NCBI RefSeq assembly: GCF_000331305.1
Contig: NZ_KB217478.1
Location: 6,311,646 to 6,375,645 of the forward strand
Length of the DNA stretch: 64,000 nt
Reading direction: 5' to 3'
Source: Calothrix sp. PCC 7103
GTDB taxonomy: Bacteria > Cyanobacteriota > Cyanobacteriia > Cyanobacteriales > Nostocaceae
A program made the translations under genes and the position numbers. A model generated the notes under the pieces. It was not told the DNA's origin and did not search any database. It saw only the letters and a list, made by a program, of their open reading frames with translations. This document shows, in pieces, positions 54,680-63,707 of this stretch. Position 1 is the stretch's first letter. Each line of letters opens with the position of its first letter.

Positions 54680-54985
54680 ATGCAACTTCAGTACTTTTTG
54701 ATACTTGCCGCAGCACTATTTTGTATCGGTATTTTTGGCTTGATTACCAGCCGTAATGCTGTGCGAGTACTAATGTCAATCGAATTACTGCTGAATGCGG
54801 TAAACCTGAATTTGATGGCATTTTCTAACTACCTTGACCCAGCAGAAATTAAGGGTCAAGTTTTCACTGTATTCGTAATTACTGTAGCAGCAGCCGAAGC
54901 AGCGGTAGGATTAGCTATAGTATTGGCAATTTATCGTAATCGCGATACTGTCGATATGGAGCAGTTTAATCTCCTAAAGTGGTAG
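54680..54985 (+). CDS. ndhE: NAD(P)H-quinone oxidoreductase subunit 4L
   Basis: 101 residues, three membrane helices. It shows [30 protein letters not shown] with the buried glutamate needed for proton transfer, and [20 protein letters not shown] with the second glutamate. Nine bases after ndhG. Confidence 0.96.
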   Translation: MQLQYFLILAAALFCIGIFGLITSRNAVRVLMSIELLLNAVNLNLMAFSNYLDPAEIKGQVFTVFVITVAAAEAAVGLAIVLAIYRNRDTVDMEQFNLLKW

Positions 54986-54992
54986 TATTCGT

Positions 54993-55916
54993 GTGGACTT
55001 AAAGCAGGTAATTATTGCTTATAAAGCGCGTGATGCCCAAAGCAAGCGTTGGGCAGAGATTTGCGCTAAACAACTTGAAAATCGTAACTGCCAAGTCTTG
55101 ATGGGACCGAGTGGGCCAAAGGATAATCCTTATCCAGTATTTTTGGCTTCCGCGAATCTTGAGATAGACTTGGCTTTAGTCTTGGGTGGTGACGGTACAG
55201 TATTAACAGGCGCCAGACATTTGGCTGCTGCTGGTATCCCGATATTAGGTGTTAATGTTGGGGGACACCTGGGATTTTTAACCGAGTCGGTGGATGAATT
55301 TAAAGACACCGAACAAGTTTGGGACAGATTGCTAGAAGACCGCTATGCAATTCAACGACGTATGATGTTGCAAGCGGCAGTATTTGAGGGACATGGGTCT
55401 AATTTGGAACCTGTGACTGAACGGTATTTATGTTTGAATGAGATGTGCATCAAACCCGCTTCAGCAGACCGAATGATTACGTCAATTTTAGAAATTGAAA
55501 TCGACGGTGAGGTTATAGACCAGTACGTTGGAGACGGGTTAATTGTTGCGACTCCCACCGGTTCAACAGGCTATACAGTTTCCGCAAATGGTCCCATCAT
55601 GCACGATGGTATGGAAGCACTCACCGTTACTCCTATTTGTCCAATGAGTCTCTCAAGTCGTCCAATTGTTTTACCTCCTGGTTCGGTTGTTAGCATTTGG
55701 CCCCTAGGAGATTACGATTTGAGTACAAAGCTATGGATGGATGGAGTACTCGCTACTTCTATTTGGCCAGGACATCGCGTTGATATTAGAATGGCTGATT
55801 GTCGCGCTAAGTTTATTGTACTGCGCGAGAATAATTCTTATTATCGAACTCTACGCGAAAAGCTACTTTGGGCAGGTACTAGGGTTCGATATAGTAGTAC
55901 TAATCATACGAATTAA
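54993..55916 (+). CDS. nadK: NAD kinase
   Basis: 307 residues from a GTG start. NAD kinase motifs are VLGGDGTVLTGAR, GVNVGGHLGFLTE, NEMCIKPASADRM and VATPTGSTGYTVSANGP. It makes NADP from NAD. It begins seven bases after ndhE and is thus in the ndh operon, which ties NADP supply to the NDH-1 complex. Cyanobacteria carry two NAD kinases; this is the one linked to ndhE. Confidence 0.95.
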   Translation: MDLKQVIIAYKARDAQSKRWAEICAKQLENRNCQVLMGPSGPKDNPYPVFLASANLEIDLALVLGGDGTVLTGARHLAAAGIPILGVNVGGHLGFLTESVDEFKDTEQVWDRLLEDRYAIQRRMMLQAAVFEGHGSNLEPVTERYLCLNEMCIKPASADRMITSILEIEIDGEVIDQYVGDGLIVATPTGSTGYTVSANGPIMHDGMEALTVTPICPMSLSSRPIVLPPGSVVSIWPLGDYDLSTKLWMDGVLATSIWPGHRVDIRMADCRAKFIVLRENNSYYRTLREKLLWAGTRVRYSSTNHTN

Positions 55917-55946
55917 TGGCGCCTTGGCAACGGATGATGAACGGAT

Positions 55947-56026
55947 GTAACGGATAAAATCACCCATCCGTTATATCCCTTTGGGTTCGCCACTTTGGCG
56001 GGACGGAAACCGACACCGCCAAGTGG
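55947..56026. terminator. Two hairpins between convergent nadK and PstS-like gene
   Basis: TAACGGAT/ATCCGTTA near 55943-55970, and CCACTT-GGCGG paired with CCGCC-AAGTGG at 55990-56026. They lie in the gap between two convergent genes and could act in both directions. Confidence 0.6.
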
Positions 56027-56049
56027 ACTCACCGTTGTATCCGTTGCAA

Positions 56050-56979
56050 TTAATTACCGACTAAAGCTTGCTGTCCTTGTGGAGAAGTTGCATAACCTAT
56101 AAATGCTTGTACAGCAGGGCTAGCAGGATTTTTATAAACGTAATATAAGGTTCTTTGGTAAGGATAGCTGGATGAATCTGGTGTCAATCCATCTATAGGA
56201 ACAACTCGCACTGTTTGTTGTTTCGCAACTTGTGCGAATGTTGCGTAGCCAATACCATCAGTTCCTAAAGCTTGAAGTAAAGGAGTTGTGGCATCCCTTG
56301 GTAGTGTTGTGATGTTTGGCGTTGTACCAAAGTTGGCACCTTTTAATATTAATTCTTGAAATGATTTATTTGTTCCGCTTATAGCAGGTCGGTTAATTAC
56401 ACGGATATTTCCTGCTGTTCCTCCAACTGCCGACCAATTATTAACTTTTCCTTGGAAAATATCTGATACCTGAGCAATTGTTAATCCTGCGCTGAAAGGA
56501 TTATTTTTACCTACAACAACTGCAATTGCATCGTTGGCAATGGGGACAGCAGTTAATCCTTGTGCTTGTTCAGATGAAGTTAGTGGTCGTGATACTGCTG
56601 CTATTTCTACTTTTCCAGCAATTAAGTCTTGAATACCTTTGTCGGAACCACCTGCACTAGTACTTACGTTGGCGCCTTGGAATTGTCTTTGGAAACCTTG
56701 TTTTAAGTTTTCGTTAACAGTCACCATCGATGTAGAACCATCAATTCTAACTGATGTTCCAGCAGGTACGCTTGCAGGTAATGGAAATGCAGCAGATATT
56801 GTTGTGTTTGTACCAGTTGCAGTACTAGTAGAACCTGTTTGAGTGGTATTAACTTGAGCATCGGTAGCAACAGGAGTAGGCGCCTGGTTACGCATGAAGA
56901 AAAACCAGTAACCTCCTCCAAGCAATGCAAGTAGTGCAAGAATGAAAACGATTGGTGGTGGGCCGCTTCTTTGAGCCAT
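56050..56979 (-). CDS. Membrane-anchored PstS-like phosphate-binding protein
   Basis: 309 residues. One N-terminal membrane anchor (PIVFILALLALLGGGYWFFF) is followed by a Thr/Ser-rich linker and a PBP domain: VRIDGSTSMVTVNENLKQGF, TSAGGSDKGIQDLIAGKVEIA, SRPLTSSEQAQ, NWSAVGG and NRPAISGTNKSF. The last resembles the phosphate-contact motif of PstS. No transporter genes follow, so it may be a sensor or scavenger rather than part of an uptake system. It starts 36 bases after the PspA-like gene. Confidence 0.88.
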   Translation of the reverse strand: MAQRSGPPPIVFILALLALLGGGYWFFFMRNQAPTPVATDAQVNTTQTGSTSTATGTNTTISAAFPLPASVPAGTSVRIDGSTSMVTVNENLKQGFQRQFQGANVSTSAGGSDKGIQDLIAGKVEIAAVSRPLTSSEQAQGLTAVPIANDAIAVVVGKNNPFSAGLTIAQVSDIFQGKVNNWSAVGGTAGNIRVINRPAISGTNKSFQELILKGANFGTTPNITTLPRDATTPLLQALGTDGIGYATFAQVAKQQTVRVVPIDGLTPDSSSYPYQRTLYYVYKNPASPAVQAFIGYATSPQGQQALVGN

Positions 56980-57015
56980 ATGATTATTTTCTATGGTTGA
57001 TGTATTTGATTGGAC

Positions 57016-57729
57016 TTATTGAGGTAGCTGTTTCGGATTGGAATCGTTTAACATTTGCAGGCGCCGATTAATTTCGTCGTCTGCGGTCATTTGCTCCAGG
57101 TCTGCCTGAAGTTTTTCGGCTGGGTTTTCAGATAACTCAGCTAAAGCGTTTTGGCGCAAGTTTCTACCCTGAACAGCGTTTTTAGCGGTTTCAAACTGCG
57201 AACGTGCTGAACCAATATCAAATTCATTGTTGACTTTCGCAATTGCTCCTAATGCTTCGTTAATTTCTGCTAAGTCCTTCATGTTTTGCATATCGGTTTT
57301 GTACGCTTCAAGCTTCATTCGTTCGCGGTTTAACTTTTCTTTAGAAGCGTTGACATACTGTTCTGCTTGCTTCACTTGTGCTTCGAGTTGGGGTAATAGT
57401 TGCTCTATTTGAATTACTCTTGACATTGCTAAACGCGCAGCTTCTTCATTTCCTGCACGTTGTGCGAGTGCTGCTTGCTGTTCTGCTTGCTTTAATTCCT
57501 GGGCTTTTTCTTCGTACTTCTTTTTAGCTTTTTCATATGAGCCAGCTTGCATTGCTACAGCTTCTGCAAGCTTTTGAACTGACTGCTGCATTGAGTGTAA
57601 TGATTCTTCTGCCACTGCTACGGCAACTTTTCCACCTTGTTCTACGGGAATTCCCCATAACCAGTTCCAAGTGCCAACTATAGTTCTTCCAGCTCGCTCA
57701 CCCATTAACCAATAGATTGCTTTTTTCAT
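57016..57729 (-). CDS. PspA/IM30-like coiled-coil protein
   Basis: 237 residues, almost entirely helical. An amphipathic N-terminal segment (GRTIVGTWNWLWGIPVEQG) is followed by coiled coils rich in Gln, Ala, Glu and Lys (KKKYEEKAQELKQAEQQAAL, QLLPQLEAQVKQAEQYVNA). The pattern fits the PspA/Vipp1 membrane-remodelling family, though the start is atypical and it is a divergent member. Co-transcribed with the PstS-like gene downstream. Confidence 0.75.
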   Translation of the reverse strand: MKKAIYWLMGERAGRTIVGTWNWLWGIPVEQGGKVAVAVAEESLHSMQQSVQKLAEAVAMQAGSYEKAKKKYEEKAQELKQAEQQAALAQRAGNEEAARLAMSRVIQIEQLLPQLEAQVKQAEQYVNASKEKLNRERMKLEAYKTDMQNMKDLAEINEALGAIAKVNNEFDIGSARSQFETAKNAVQGRNLRQNALAELSENPAEKLQADLEQMTADDEINRRLQMLNDSNPKQLPQ

Positions 57730-58462
57730 ATTTATACCAAATTGGAAATTTTTACTTCCAGTCTAATTTAAAGTTATAGTAAACGGCTTCGGTAAATACT
57801 CGGTCGATCAATGCGTTTACTCAAGAATGATAGTTTTTATCAAATAAAATGCAGAAAATATTCATGTTTATACTTATACAAATAAACTCGGTTTCTAGTC
57901 TGCTTTTGACTACAAAACACGATTTATCAATTCCGCATAAGAATAAATTTATTTTTTATCGTCATCACTGACTCAATATAATATATAACGCTTATCTAAT
58001 TCTTCCTGACTATACCTATACATTTAAAGGCTATTTATATAAACAATTTTATTTCTTTACTTTCCTTTTAATTGCTAATTAATATATTATTAACAAATGC
58101 TTAATTTTTTAAATAAACCACAAAGCTACAAAGCCACAACGCTCTTGTCGGTGCGATCGGGCTACTTATATCTTGCACCTACACCCGCGCTTGGGTGGGA
58201 ATATACGAACAAAGCCTGCCTACGCAGGCTGCAAATACCTTTTTTTCGTGTTAATGATAAAAAAACATGTTTATTAGCAACAATAAAATTAAGTATTAAT
58301 ACGTTAGTGCAAGATGTGAGCTACGGAAATATTTCAATGTATTTATAAGACTTGTAGCCTGAGCGCACCTTACTTCTACTTCCAAAATTCACTGTATTGG
58401 GCGAAAATGGCGACATCAGCGAATCGTACTCTCCTAAATATTTATTTTAAAATTCCAAATAT
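57730..58462. other. Intergenic region between PspA-like gene and menE
   Basis: AT-rich. Around 58096-58230 is repeat-like DNA (CACAAAGCTACAAAGCCACAACGC, CCTGCCTACGCAGGCTGC hairpin). An 83-codon frame there is not coding-like. GTGCGATCGGGC near 58152 is the closest sequence to canonical HIP1 in the window, but it is incomplete. Promoters for both flanks must be here. Confidence 0.5.
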
Positions 58463-59803
58463 ATGATACAATATCAACCCTTGGATTTTGGTTCTCATGA
58501 CTTATTTAAAAGTCTAGTTGAAAATTTAAGTGCAGAACTCGCTTCTAATTGTTCTGGCGCCTCAAAAGTAATTATTGCTGAACGCGACCCTATAAAGTTT
58601 CTTGCTGGTTTCCTAGCTGCTGTTGAAGCAAAATATCAAGTATTTTTATGTAATCCTGACTGGGGTGACAATGAATGGCGCCAAGTTTTAAATTTAGTAC
58701 AACCAGATATTATTTGGGGCAAAGAAATCAGCACTCAATACTCAACACGACTCACTCAATACTCAACACGACGGGAGCATCACGACTCACTAATTATGAT
58801 TCCTACTGGTGGTTCTTCTGGGAAGGTTAAATTTTGTGTTCATACTTGGGAAACTTTAGTAGCTTCGGTACGAGGATTTACAGAATATTTTCAAGTTAGT
58901 CAGGTTAATTCGATTTGTTTGTTGCCGTTGTACCATGTCAGTGGGTTGATGCAGTTTGTACGCGCGTTTACTACTGGTGGAAAGTTGGCTATTTGCAATT
59001 TTAAACAGTTGGTATCGGGGGAAGTGCCTGATATTGACCCTTCTGGTTTTTTTATTTCTTTAGTACCTACTCAACTACAAAGATTTTTACATGAATCACA
59101 GTTGACTATATGGTTATCTAAGTTTGAGACTGTGCTTTTAGGTGGCGCCCCTGCTTGGGATGAGTTGTTGGAGAAAGCTAGATATCACCAAGTTAGATTG
59201 GCGCCTACTTATGGAATGACGGAAACTGCTTCACAAATCGTTACGTTGAAACCCGATGATTTTTTGAGTGGTAAACGTGGTTGTGGAAAAGTTCTTCCTC
59301 ATGCACGAGTTTCGATTTGTGATGGTAAGGTTAATGTTGAATCTGAATCTTTGTTTTTGGGTTACTACGGTGATAATGATAATAGTAATAATTTTAAAAT
59401 AGATGATATTGGTTATTTTGATGAGCAAGGCTATTTATATATAGTTGGTCGTGATAGTAGTAAAATTATTACTGGTGGTGAAAATGTTTACCCAGAAGAA
59501 GTAGAAGCTGCAATTCGAGAAACACAAATGGTGATTGATGTTTGTGTTGTGGGAATTGCCGATAACTATTGGGGACAAGCTGTTACCGCTGTTTATGTGC
59601 CCAAGTACTCGAATACTTCAACTTTTGCTATTGAAACTATTTTGAAGTATGGTTTGAGTAAGTATAAGATTCCTAAGTATTGGGCGCCTGTTTATATGAT
59701 ACCACGTAATTTACAGGGTAAAGTTAATCGTGATGAAATTTTGAAAATAGCGGTTGAAAGTTTGGGTGAGGCAGGCAAAACGCCTACCCTACGTGGGGTT
59801 TAA
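58463..59803 (+). CDS. menE: o-Succinylbenzoate-CoA ligase
   Basis: 446 residues, ANL adenylate-forming superfamily: [20 protein letters not shown] (P-loop), [49 protein letters not shown] and the C-terminal lysine region [10 protein letters not shown]. It activates succinylbenzoate in phylloquinone synthesis. Between residues ~91 and 104 the coding sequence has two in-frame copies of a 21 bp unit ([14 protein letters not shown]), a tandem duplication inside the variable loop. It converges with the thioesterase gene, overlapping by four bases. Confidence 0.93.
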   Translation: MIQYQPLDFGSHDLFKSLVENLSAELASNCSGASKVIIAERDPIKFLAGFLAAVEAKYQVFLCNPDWGDNEWRQVLNLVQPDIIWGKEISTQYSTRLTQYSTRREHHDSLIMIPTGGSSGKVKFCVHTWETLVASVRGFTEYFQVSQVNSICLLPLYHVSGLMQFVRAFTTGGKLAICNFKQLVSGEVPDIDPSGFFISLVPTQLQRFLHESQLTIWLSKFETVLLGGAPAWDELLEKARYHQVRLAPTYGMTETASQIVTLKPDDFLSGKRGCGKVLPHARVSICDGKVNVESESLFLGYYGDNDNSNNFKIDDIGYFDEQGYLYIVGRDSSKIITGGENVYPEEVEAAIRETQMVIDVCVVGIADNYWGQAVTAVYVPKYSNTSTFAIETILKYGLSKYKIPKYWAPVYMIPRNLQGKVNRDEILKIAVESLGEAGKTPTLRGV

Positions 59804-60216
59804 AATATAGGTACAAATTTATATTCTTGTATCCATTTATTCATTACATTTGGTAATTGCTTTTTATGCCGAGTTGCTGTATCAATACAAGCATGTCTAG
59901 TAAGTGCTTTACTCGCTACTAAATCAGCAATAATTATTTCGTAATCTATCTCAAATTTCTCTTCATTTAGTTTTTGTGGTATCAAACGAATTTTTAGTTT
60001 GTCACCACAATTGATTGGACGAAAAAAGTCTACGTTTGCATGAATTATTGGATATGCAACCGATGGGTTTGTAAAAAATTCTTTGAGAATGATACCCGAT
60101 GCTTCTAAAGATTCTTCGTAAGCTTCGTGGCAAATTTTTAAAACGTTGGCAAAATATACTACACCTGCGGCATCAGTATCTTGAAACCGAACGGTACGAT
60201 GATATATAAATGGCAT
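59800..60216 (-). CDS. 1,4-dihydroxy-2-naphthoyl-CoA hydrolase (thioesterase)
   Basis: 138 residues, hot-dog fold of the 4-hydroxybenzoyl-CoA thioesterase type. The catalytic aspartate lies in [20 protein letters not shown], followed by HEAYEESL. It hydrolyses DHNA-CoA, the step after MenB in phylloquinone synthesis. Its position back to back with menE supports that role over a general acyl-CoA thioesterase. Confidence 0.88.
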   Translation of the reverse strand: MPFIYHRTVRFQDTDAAGVVYFANVLKICHEAYEESLEASGIILKEFFTNPSVAYPIIHANVDFFRPINCGDKLKIRLIPQKLNEEKFEIDYEIIIADLVASKALTRHACIDTATRHKKQLPNVMNKWIQEYKFVPIF

Positions 60217-60242
60217 TCCTGGCTACCCTGCAAAAATCTATT

Positions 60243-60350
60243 TTAAACAAGTCCTTTACCTGTTTTACTCTCATATGCTATTTGGCGCCAATAGAAACCT
60301 GGAATATACGTTGATAGCATGTAATTAAAATCACGATTTGTCTGCGACAA
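60243..60350 (-). other. Short coding-like remnant
   Basis: Thirty-five codons, SQTNRDFNYMLSTYIPGFYW then RQIAYESKTGKGLV, ending in TAA. Amino-acid composition looks like real protein rather than noise, but there is no good start codon; the only ATG, at 60320, leaves 25 residues. I do not recognise the family. It may be the end of a lost gene or a very short peptide gene behind the HopA1-like gene. Confidence 0.3.
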
Positions 60351-60385
60351 TGAATGCGTATAAACCAAGTTTCTTAGGTTTCTAT

Positions 60386-61495
60386 TTAAGTTAAAGATAT
60401 GTAAACATCCTCCGAATTGGGGTTGAGATAAGGATGCTGTAAGTCTATATCAGCTTCATCAAAACTATTTTGAATTGCTTGTATCTTTTCTTCGATAGAT
60501 TTTTTACCTTGTTGCCAGGATTGTAACAAAGCATTGGCTATGATTTGACATCTATTCATGCCAAAGCTTTCATTCTTGGCTAACTTTTGCTGTGGTTGTT
60601 CTGCTACCCCTAGTCCCGGTGCCAGGAATTTTGTGAATAAGGGTATTTCGGGAACGAAGTATGATTGATGCTGCGAATATACGGTTTGTAATATTTTACG
60701 AATTATTAAATAATCTTGCTTTTGAAATTCAAGTATGGATGAGTCATAGCGACCAAAGGCAGCAGGATGACATAGAACATGATAACTAAAAGGAATTTCT
60801 TCTTCGTTAAGGGCAATAGTAAGACTATCGATTAATGGAACGGCGCCTGCTCCCGTAATATTGAAGTATATTCTACTCAATCCGCAATCTGTAAATAAAC
60901 CATATTCTGGTTGTCCACAATTAGAGACAGCAATATAGTATCCGTTTTGCAAGCGGTTTTTGGGTAGCCATATAGATATATAATCACCACGTTTGGGTGC
61001 TGGAGTATTTTTAGAAACATAATTACTATCAGCATACATAGTTAAGCCACCTTTGATTACGGCTAAACTTGCATCTGGTTCACGTCGTAATACCGACCAG
61101 CCAGAATCATAATAACCGACGCCGTGGTTATGTTCGTGAAGTTGCGCTCTTAATTCTTCATCGATTCCCAGAATTGAATTATTCTCTAAGTTGTGATGTA
61201 GTGCGTATATTCCGGTTACACGTGATGGGGGTTTACTCAAGATATTTTGTAGCGATGCGTTGAAATAAATCCCAAAGATGAAGTTACGCAGTAGCAGCGC
61301 ATAGTATTTTTGCTGTAATTGAGCTGGGTTACGCTGGAAACGTGCTACCACGTCAGACGAAAGAGCAAACTTTTCAAAGCTAGGGTGACGAATACAAAAA
61401 TTATCTGAGATTTCAATATCACTAGCTATCGCACGTAAGTTATCGAGAGAAGAAGTAGCAGTTTGTAGCATGTGGTTGTTTTCCCCTTTCAACAT
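60386..61495 (-). CDS. HopA1-family protein (putative phosphothreonine lyase-like)
   Basis: 369 residues with no signal peptide. The family pattern is seen in YYALLLRNFIFGIYFN, GYYDSGWSVLRREPDASLAV, IKGGLTMYADSNYV, RGDYISIWLPKNRLQNGYYIAVSN and RIYFNITGAGAVPLIDSLT, then FSYHVLCHPAAFGRYDS. HopA1 is a Pseudomonas effector family. Relatives in RiPP pathways (TvaD in thioviridamide, LxmY in lexapeptide) eliminate phosphate from phospho-Ser/Thr. The ATG at 61495 overlaps the end of the kinase-like gene by seven bases; an ATG at 61471 with AAAGGGGA upstream is an alternative. Function here is inferred from the pairing. Confidence 0.85.
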   Translation of the reverse strand: MLKGENNHMLQTATSSLDNLRAIASDIEISDNFCIRHPSFEKFALSSDVVARFQRNPAQLQQKYYALLLRNFIFGIYFNASLQNILSKPPSRVTGIYALHHNLENNSILGIDEELRAQLHEHNHGVGYYDSGWSVLRREPDASLAVIKGGLTMYADSNYVSKNTPAPKRGDYISIWLPKNRLQNGYYIAVSNCGQPEYGLFTDCGLSRIYFNITGAGAVPLIDSLTIALNEEEIPFSYHVLCHPAAFGRYDSSILEFQKQDYLIIRKILQTVYSQHQSYFVPEIPLFTKFLAPGLGVAEQPQQKLAKNESFGMNRCQIIANALLQSWQQGKKSIEEKIQAIQNSFDEADIDLQHPYLNPNSEDVYISLT

Positions 61496-62718
61496 CCGCG
61501 TAAACGAGGTTTTTCGTAGTAAATTCGCAACAGATTTTGATGCTCGCGTTCTGTTACACTTGGTTTTTCAAGTTTTTGCAGCGGTCTAATAATTTCTGAC
61601 TCGTTGACCCCAAATACTGTCTTGATAGACTCGAATGGCATTGTTAACAGTGTTTTGGATGTCAAGAGCATATTAAGTTGGGTGTTATTAAAGCTTTGCT
61701 GAGATTTGATATCTTGCTCTAGACTGTTCATTAAAGCTAAACCCGCAAACTGCACTACGCGCGTTATAAAGTTTTTGCGGTATTCCATAATCATTGGAAA
61801 GGCGCTTATATAAGCACGGGTCAATGCTAATATTGAAGGTCTAAGTGTTTCAAGCTCAATCAAAGCTAACTGTTGCGATTCTTCTAATTCCAACGTTGAA
61901 TCAACAATTATGCTAGATAACCAAATTCGTAAATAATCAGCAATTAAAGTTCCTAAATCGAACGCTGGTTCACCCCATGCCGCAGCTTCCCAATCGATAA
62001 ACCGTATTAAGCAGTTATCGAGTTTATCCCAACGCGCATGAACGAGAATGTTTTCTAATTTCAAGTCATTGTGCGTCAAACAGCAAGGACTCCATTCACA
62101 TGCTAAGTCGGCAATAGCTGATTCTAAAATTTCGTAGCGTTGGTTAAGTACATAAAAGTCGAGTGCGGATTGCTCCATTTCTCCAAATATCTCTGGTGTG
62201 ACAAAACCCGCTCCCTGCGCTGGATTAAAAAATTCATAGCGAATTGCCCCATCTGGAGCAGTCGTCATAAAATTACGATATTCACGACGGTTGTATGTAC
62301 TGCGATGTAGCGCTGCTAAGTTACTACCTACCGTAGCTGCTATCGTTTCGGGGTAAATACCCTTATCCCCATACAAACTGCCTAATTCTTGGTAATCATC
62401 AAGATAATTACGAACCAATATTGAATTTTCTTCATCAAAATGCACTACCGTACAGGACAGCGCAGTAATGTTTCTCAATACTGGAAACGCAAGCGTTAAC
62501 TGGTGCTGAAGAAGTTCGTTAAACAATGAGTGAGGAATTTCATTATTCAAACCGCGTTCTTGCTTGACTAGGAGCTTTTGTCCTGCTTGGGTAACAAGAA
62601 AATTACGATTTTTGCAATCTGGCAATTGAGAATCAAATGAAGCTCCATCTTCTAAGCTAAACAGACCTGCGACTTGCAGGTACTGGATAACGTTGTGTGA
62701 AGACAGTGAAAAGACCAT
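61489..62718 (-). CDS. Aminoglycoside phosphotransferase-fold kinase paired with HopA1
   Basis: 409 residues. The N-lobe lysine lies in KLLVKQERG (Lys52), the catalytic loop is THNDLKLENILV (His216, Asp218, Asn223) and the metal-binding aspartate lies in RFIDWEAAAWGEPAFDLG (Asp242), so the kinase should be active. The C-terminal ~130 residues are helical. In thioamitides (TvaC) and class V lanthipeptides (LxmK) such proteins phosphorylate Ser/Thr of a precursor before HopA1-like elimination. The gene contains no GGCGCC in 1.2 kb. No antibiotic-resistance context. Confidence 0.87.
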   Translation of the reverse strand: MVFSLSSHNVIQYLQVAGLFSLEDGASFDSQLPDCKNRNFLVTQAGQKLLVKQERGLNNEIPHSLFNELLQHQLTLAFPVLRNITALSCTVVHFDEENSILVRNYLDDYQELGSLYGDKGIYPETIAATVGSNLAALHRSTYNRREYRNFMTTAPDGAIRYEFFNPAQGAGFVTPEIFGEMEQSALDFYVLNQRYEILESAIADLACEWSPCCLTHNDLKLENILVHARWDKLDNCLIRFIDWEAAAWGEPAFDLGTLIADYLRIWLSSIIVDSTLELEESQQLALIELETLRPSILALTRAYISAFPMIMEYRKNFITRVVQFAGLALMNSLEQDIKSQQSFNNTQLNMLLTSKTLLTMPFESIKTVFGVNESEIIRPLQKLEKPSVTEREHQNLLRIYYEKPRLRGC

Positions 62719-63367
62719 GTACTAGTTCCTACCTAAATTATTGCAAAACTCAAAAACATAACAGCGAGCAAAATACTAATTGTAATTGTCACTATCTACT
62801 AATATCCGATTTGTGCTAGCAAGACTTGCCAAAATGGCAATAAAGCCTTTACTTTTGCTTTAAATAATGCTTATCAGAGCCTTTAAATCTTTAAATAACA
62901 TCAGAACAATTCGCCAACGAGCGTATGTTCACGAGTTACATTTTTCATTTAGTTCTGCTCTAAATCAATAATCAACATATCTGTAAATTTACCCAACATC
63001 TACACAGTACATAAAAACTTCGTTAAATTCCGGATAGGTTCAATGTTTTTATAAGGGAATTTTTAATATGATACTTTAATAGCCTGTAATCCTTATAAAT
63101 TAAGCTTTTTACCCAAATATCATTATGATTGAAGGTGCCATACTGAGGTTGACATCAACATATTTTTTTACAAGTAAAGGCTTTTTTGTAAATTTTGTAA
63201 CAATTTGTTCTGAAGGGATAAAAATATGCCTAATATGATTTTTAAATCAATTTACTAATATTCATGACTTAAGTAAAATTTTGTCTTGTGGAGCGGGCTG
63301 TCTCTTGTACCGCCGCTAGATATTGGTAGATATTAGGATGGGCTTTTGACACCCATCCCACAAGAAG
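62719..63367. other. AT-rich intergenic region upstream of the kinase-HopA1 pair
   Basis: I read both strands for a short precursor gene. The candidates are a 34-codon plus-strand frame at about 62869-62973 and several minus-strand frames below 20 codons; none has leader-like character or a clear RBS. A half-copy of the CTTGTGGAGCGGGC repeat is at about 63285, with a second half near 63335-63365. The promoter of the pair should be near 62730-62900. Confidence 0.5.
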
Positions 63368-63691
63368 TTAAGTAGAAGCTTTAAAAATTTGGCTGGCAAT
63401 AACAAGAAGTGTTACAACTCCCAAAACAGTCATTAAACCCGCAGGCATAAATTTACGTGTTTTTTGTAATCTCAAAGCAAAAACTATAACTAAAATAGCA
63501 GTAATAACCCCGGCAAAGACAAAACCATAGCTTTGTCCTTGAAGTTGGAGTATACCAGCGATAATTAGTAGTAAGCCACTAATGGCGCCGCTAATTAGGG
63601 AAATTTTACTTCCAGCTTGCTTGTAGCCAATAATGCCACCAACAATTGATAAAATACCGTAAGTGAACGTGATAATAGTAGCTAAGTTCAT
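63368..63691 (-). CDS. TMEM14-family small membrane protein
   Basis: 107 residues with four hydrophobic helices (residues ~3-22, 28-48, 55-73, 82-102). GGIIGYKQAGSKISLISGAISGLLL and the later KTRKFMPAGLMTVLGVVTLL match the TMEM14/FAX1 family, whose plastid members export fatty acids from chloroplasts. The role in cyanobacteria is not established. Divergent from the next gene with only 16 bases between starts. Confidence 0.88.
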   Translation of the reverse strand: MNLATIITFTYGILSIVGGIIGYKQAGSKISLISGAISGLLLIIAGILQLQGQSYGFVFAGVITAILVIVFALRLQKTRKFMPAGLMTVLGVVTLLVIASQIFKAST

Positions 63692-63707
63692 TCGTGAATC
63701 CTAATGT

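Noticed and set aside
58097-58348. 83-codon open frame on the plus strand
   Set aside because: It overlies repeat-like DNA including an AGCCTGCCTACGCAGGCT hairpin; composition is not coding.
61489-62718. Antibiotic-resistance phosphotransferase
   Set aside because: The fold is shared with aminoglycoside kinases, but the overlapping HopA1-like gene and absence of any resistance context point to peptide modification.
62869-62973. 34-codon frame as precursor for the kinase-HopA1 pair
   Set aside because: It lies on the opposite strand, has no RBS and no leader or Ser/Thr/Cys-rich core.
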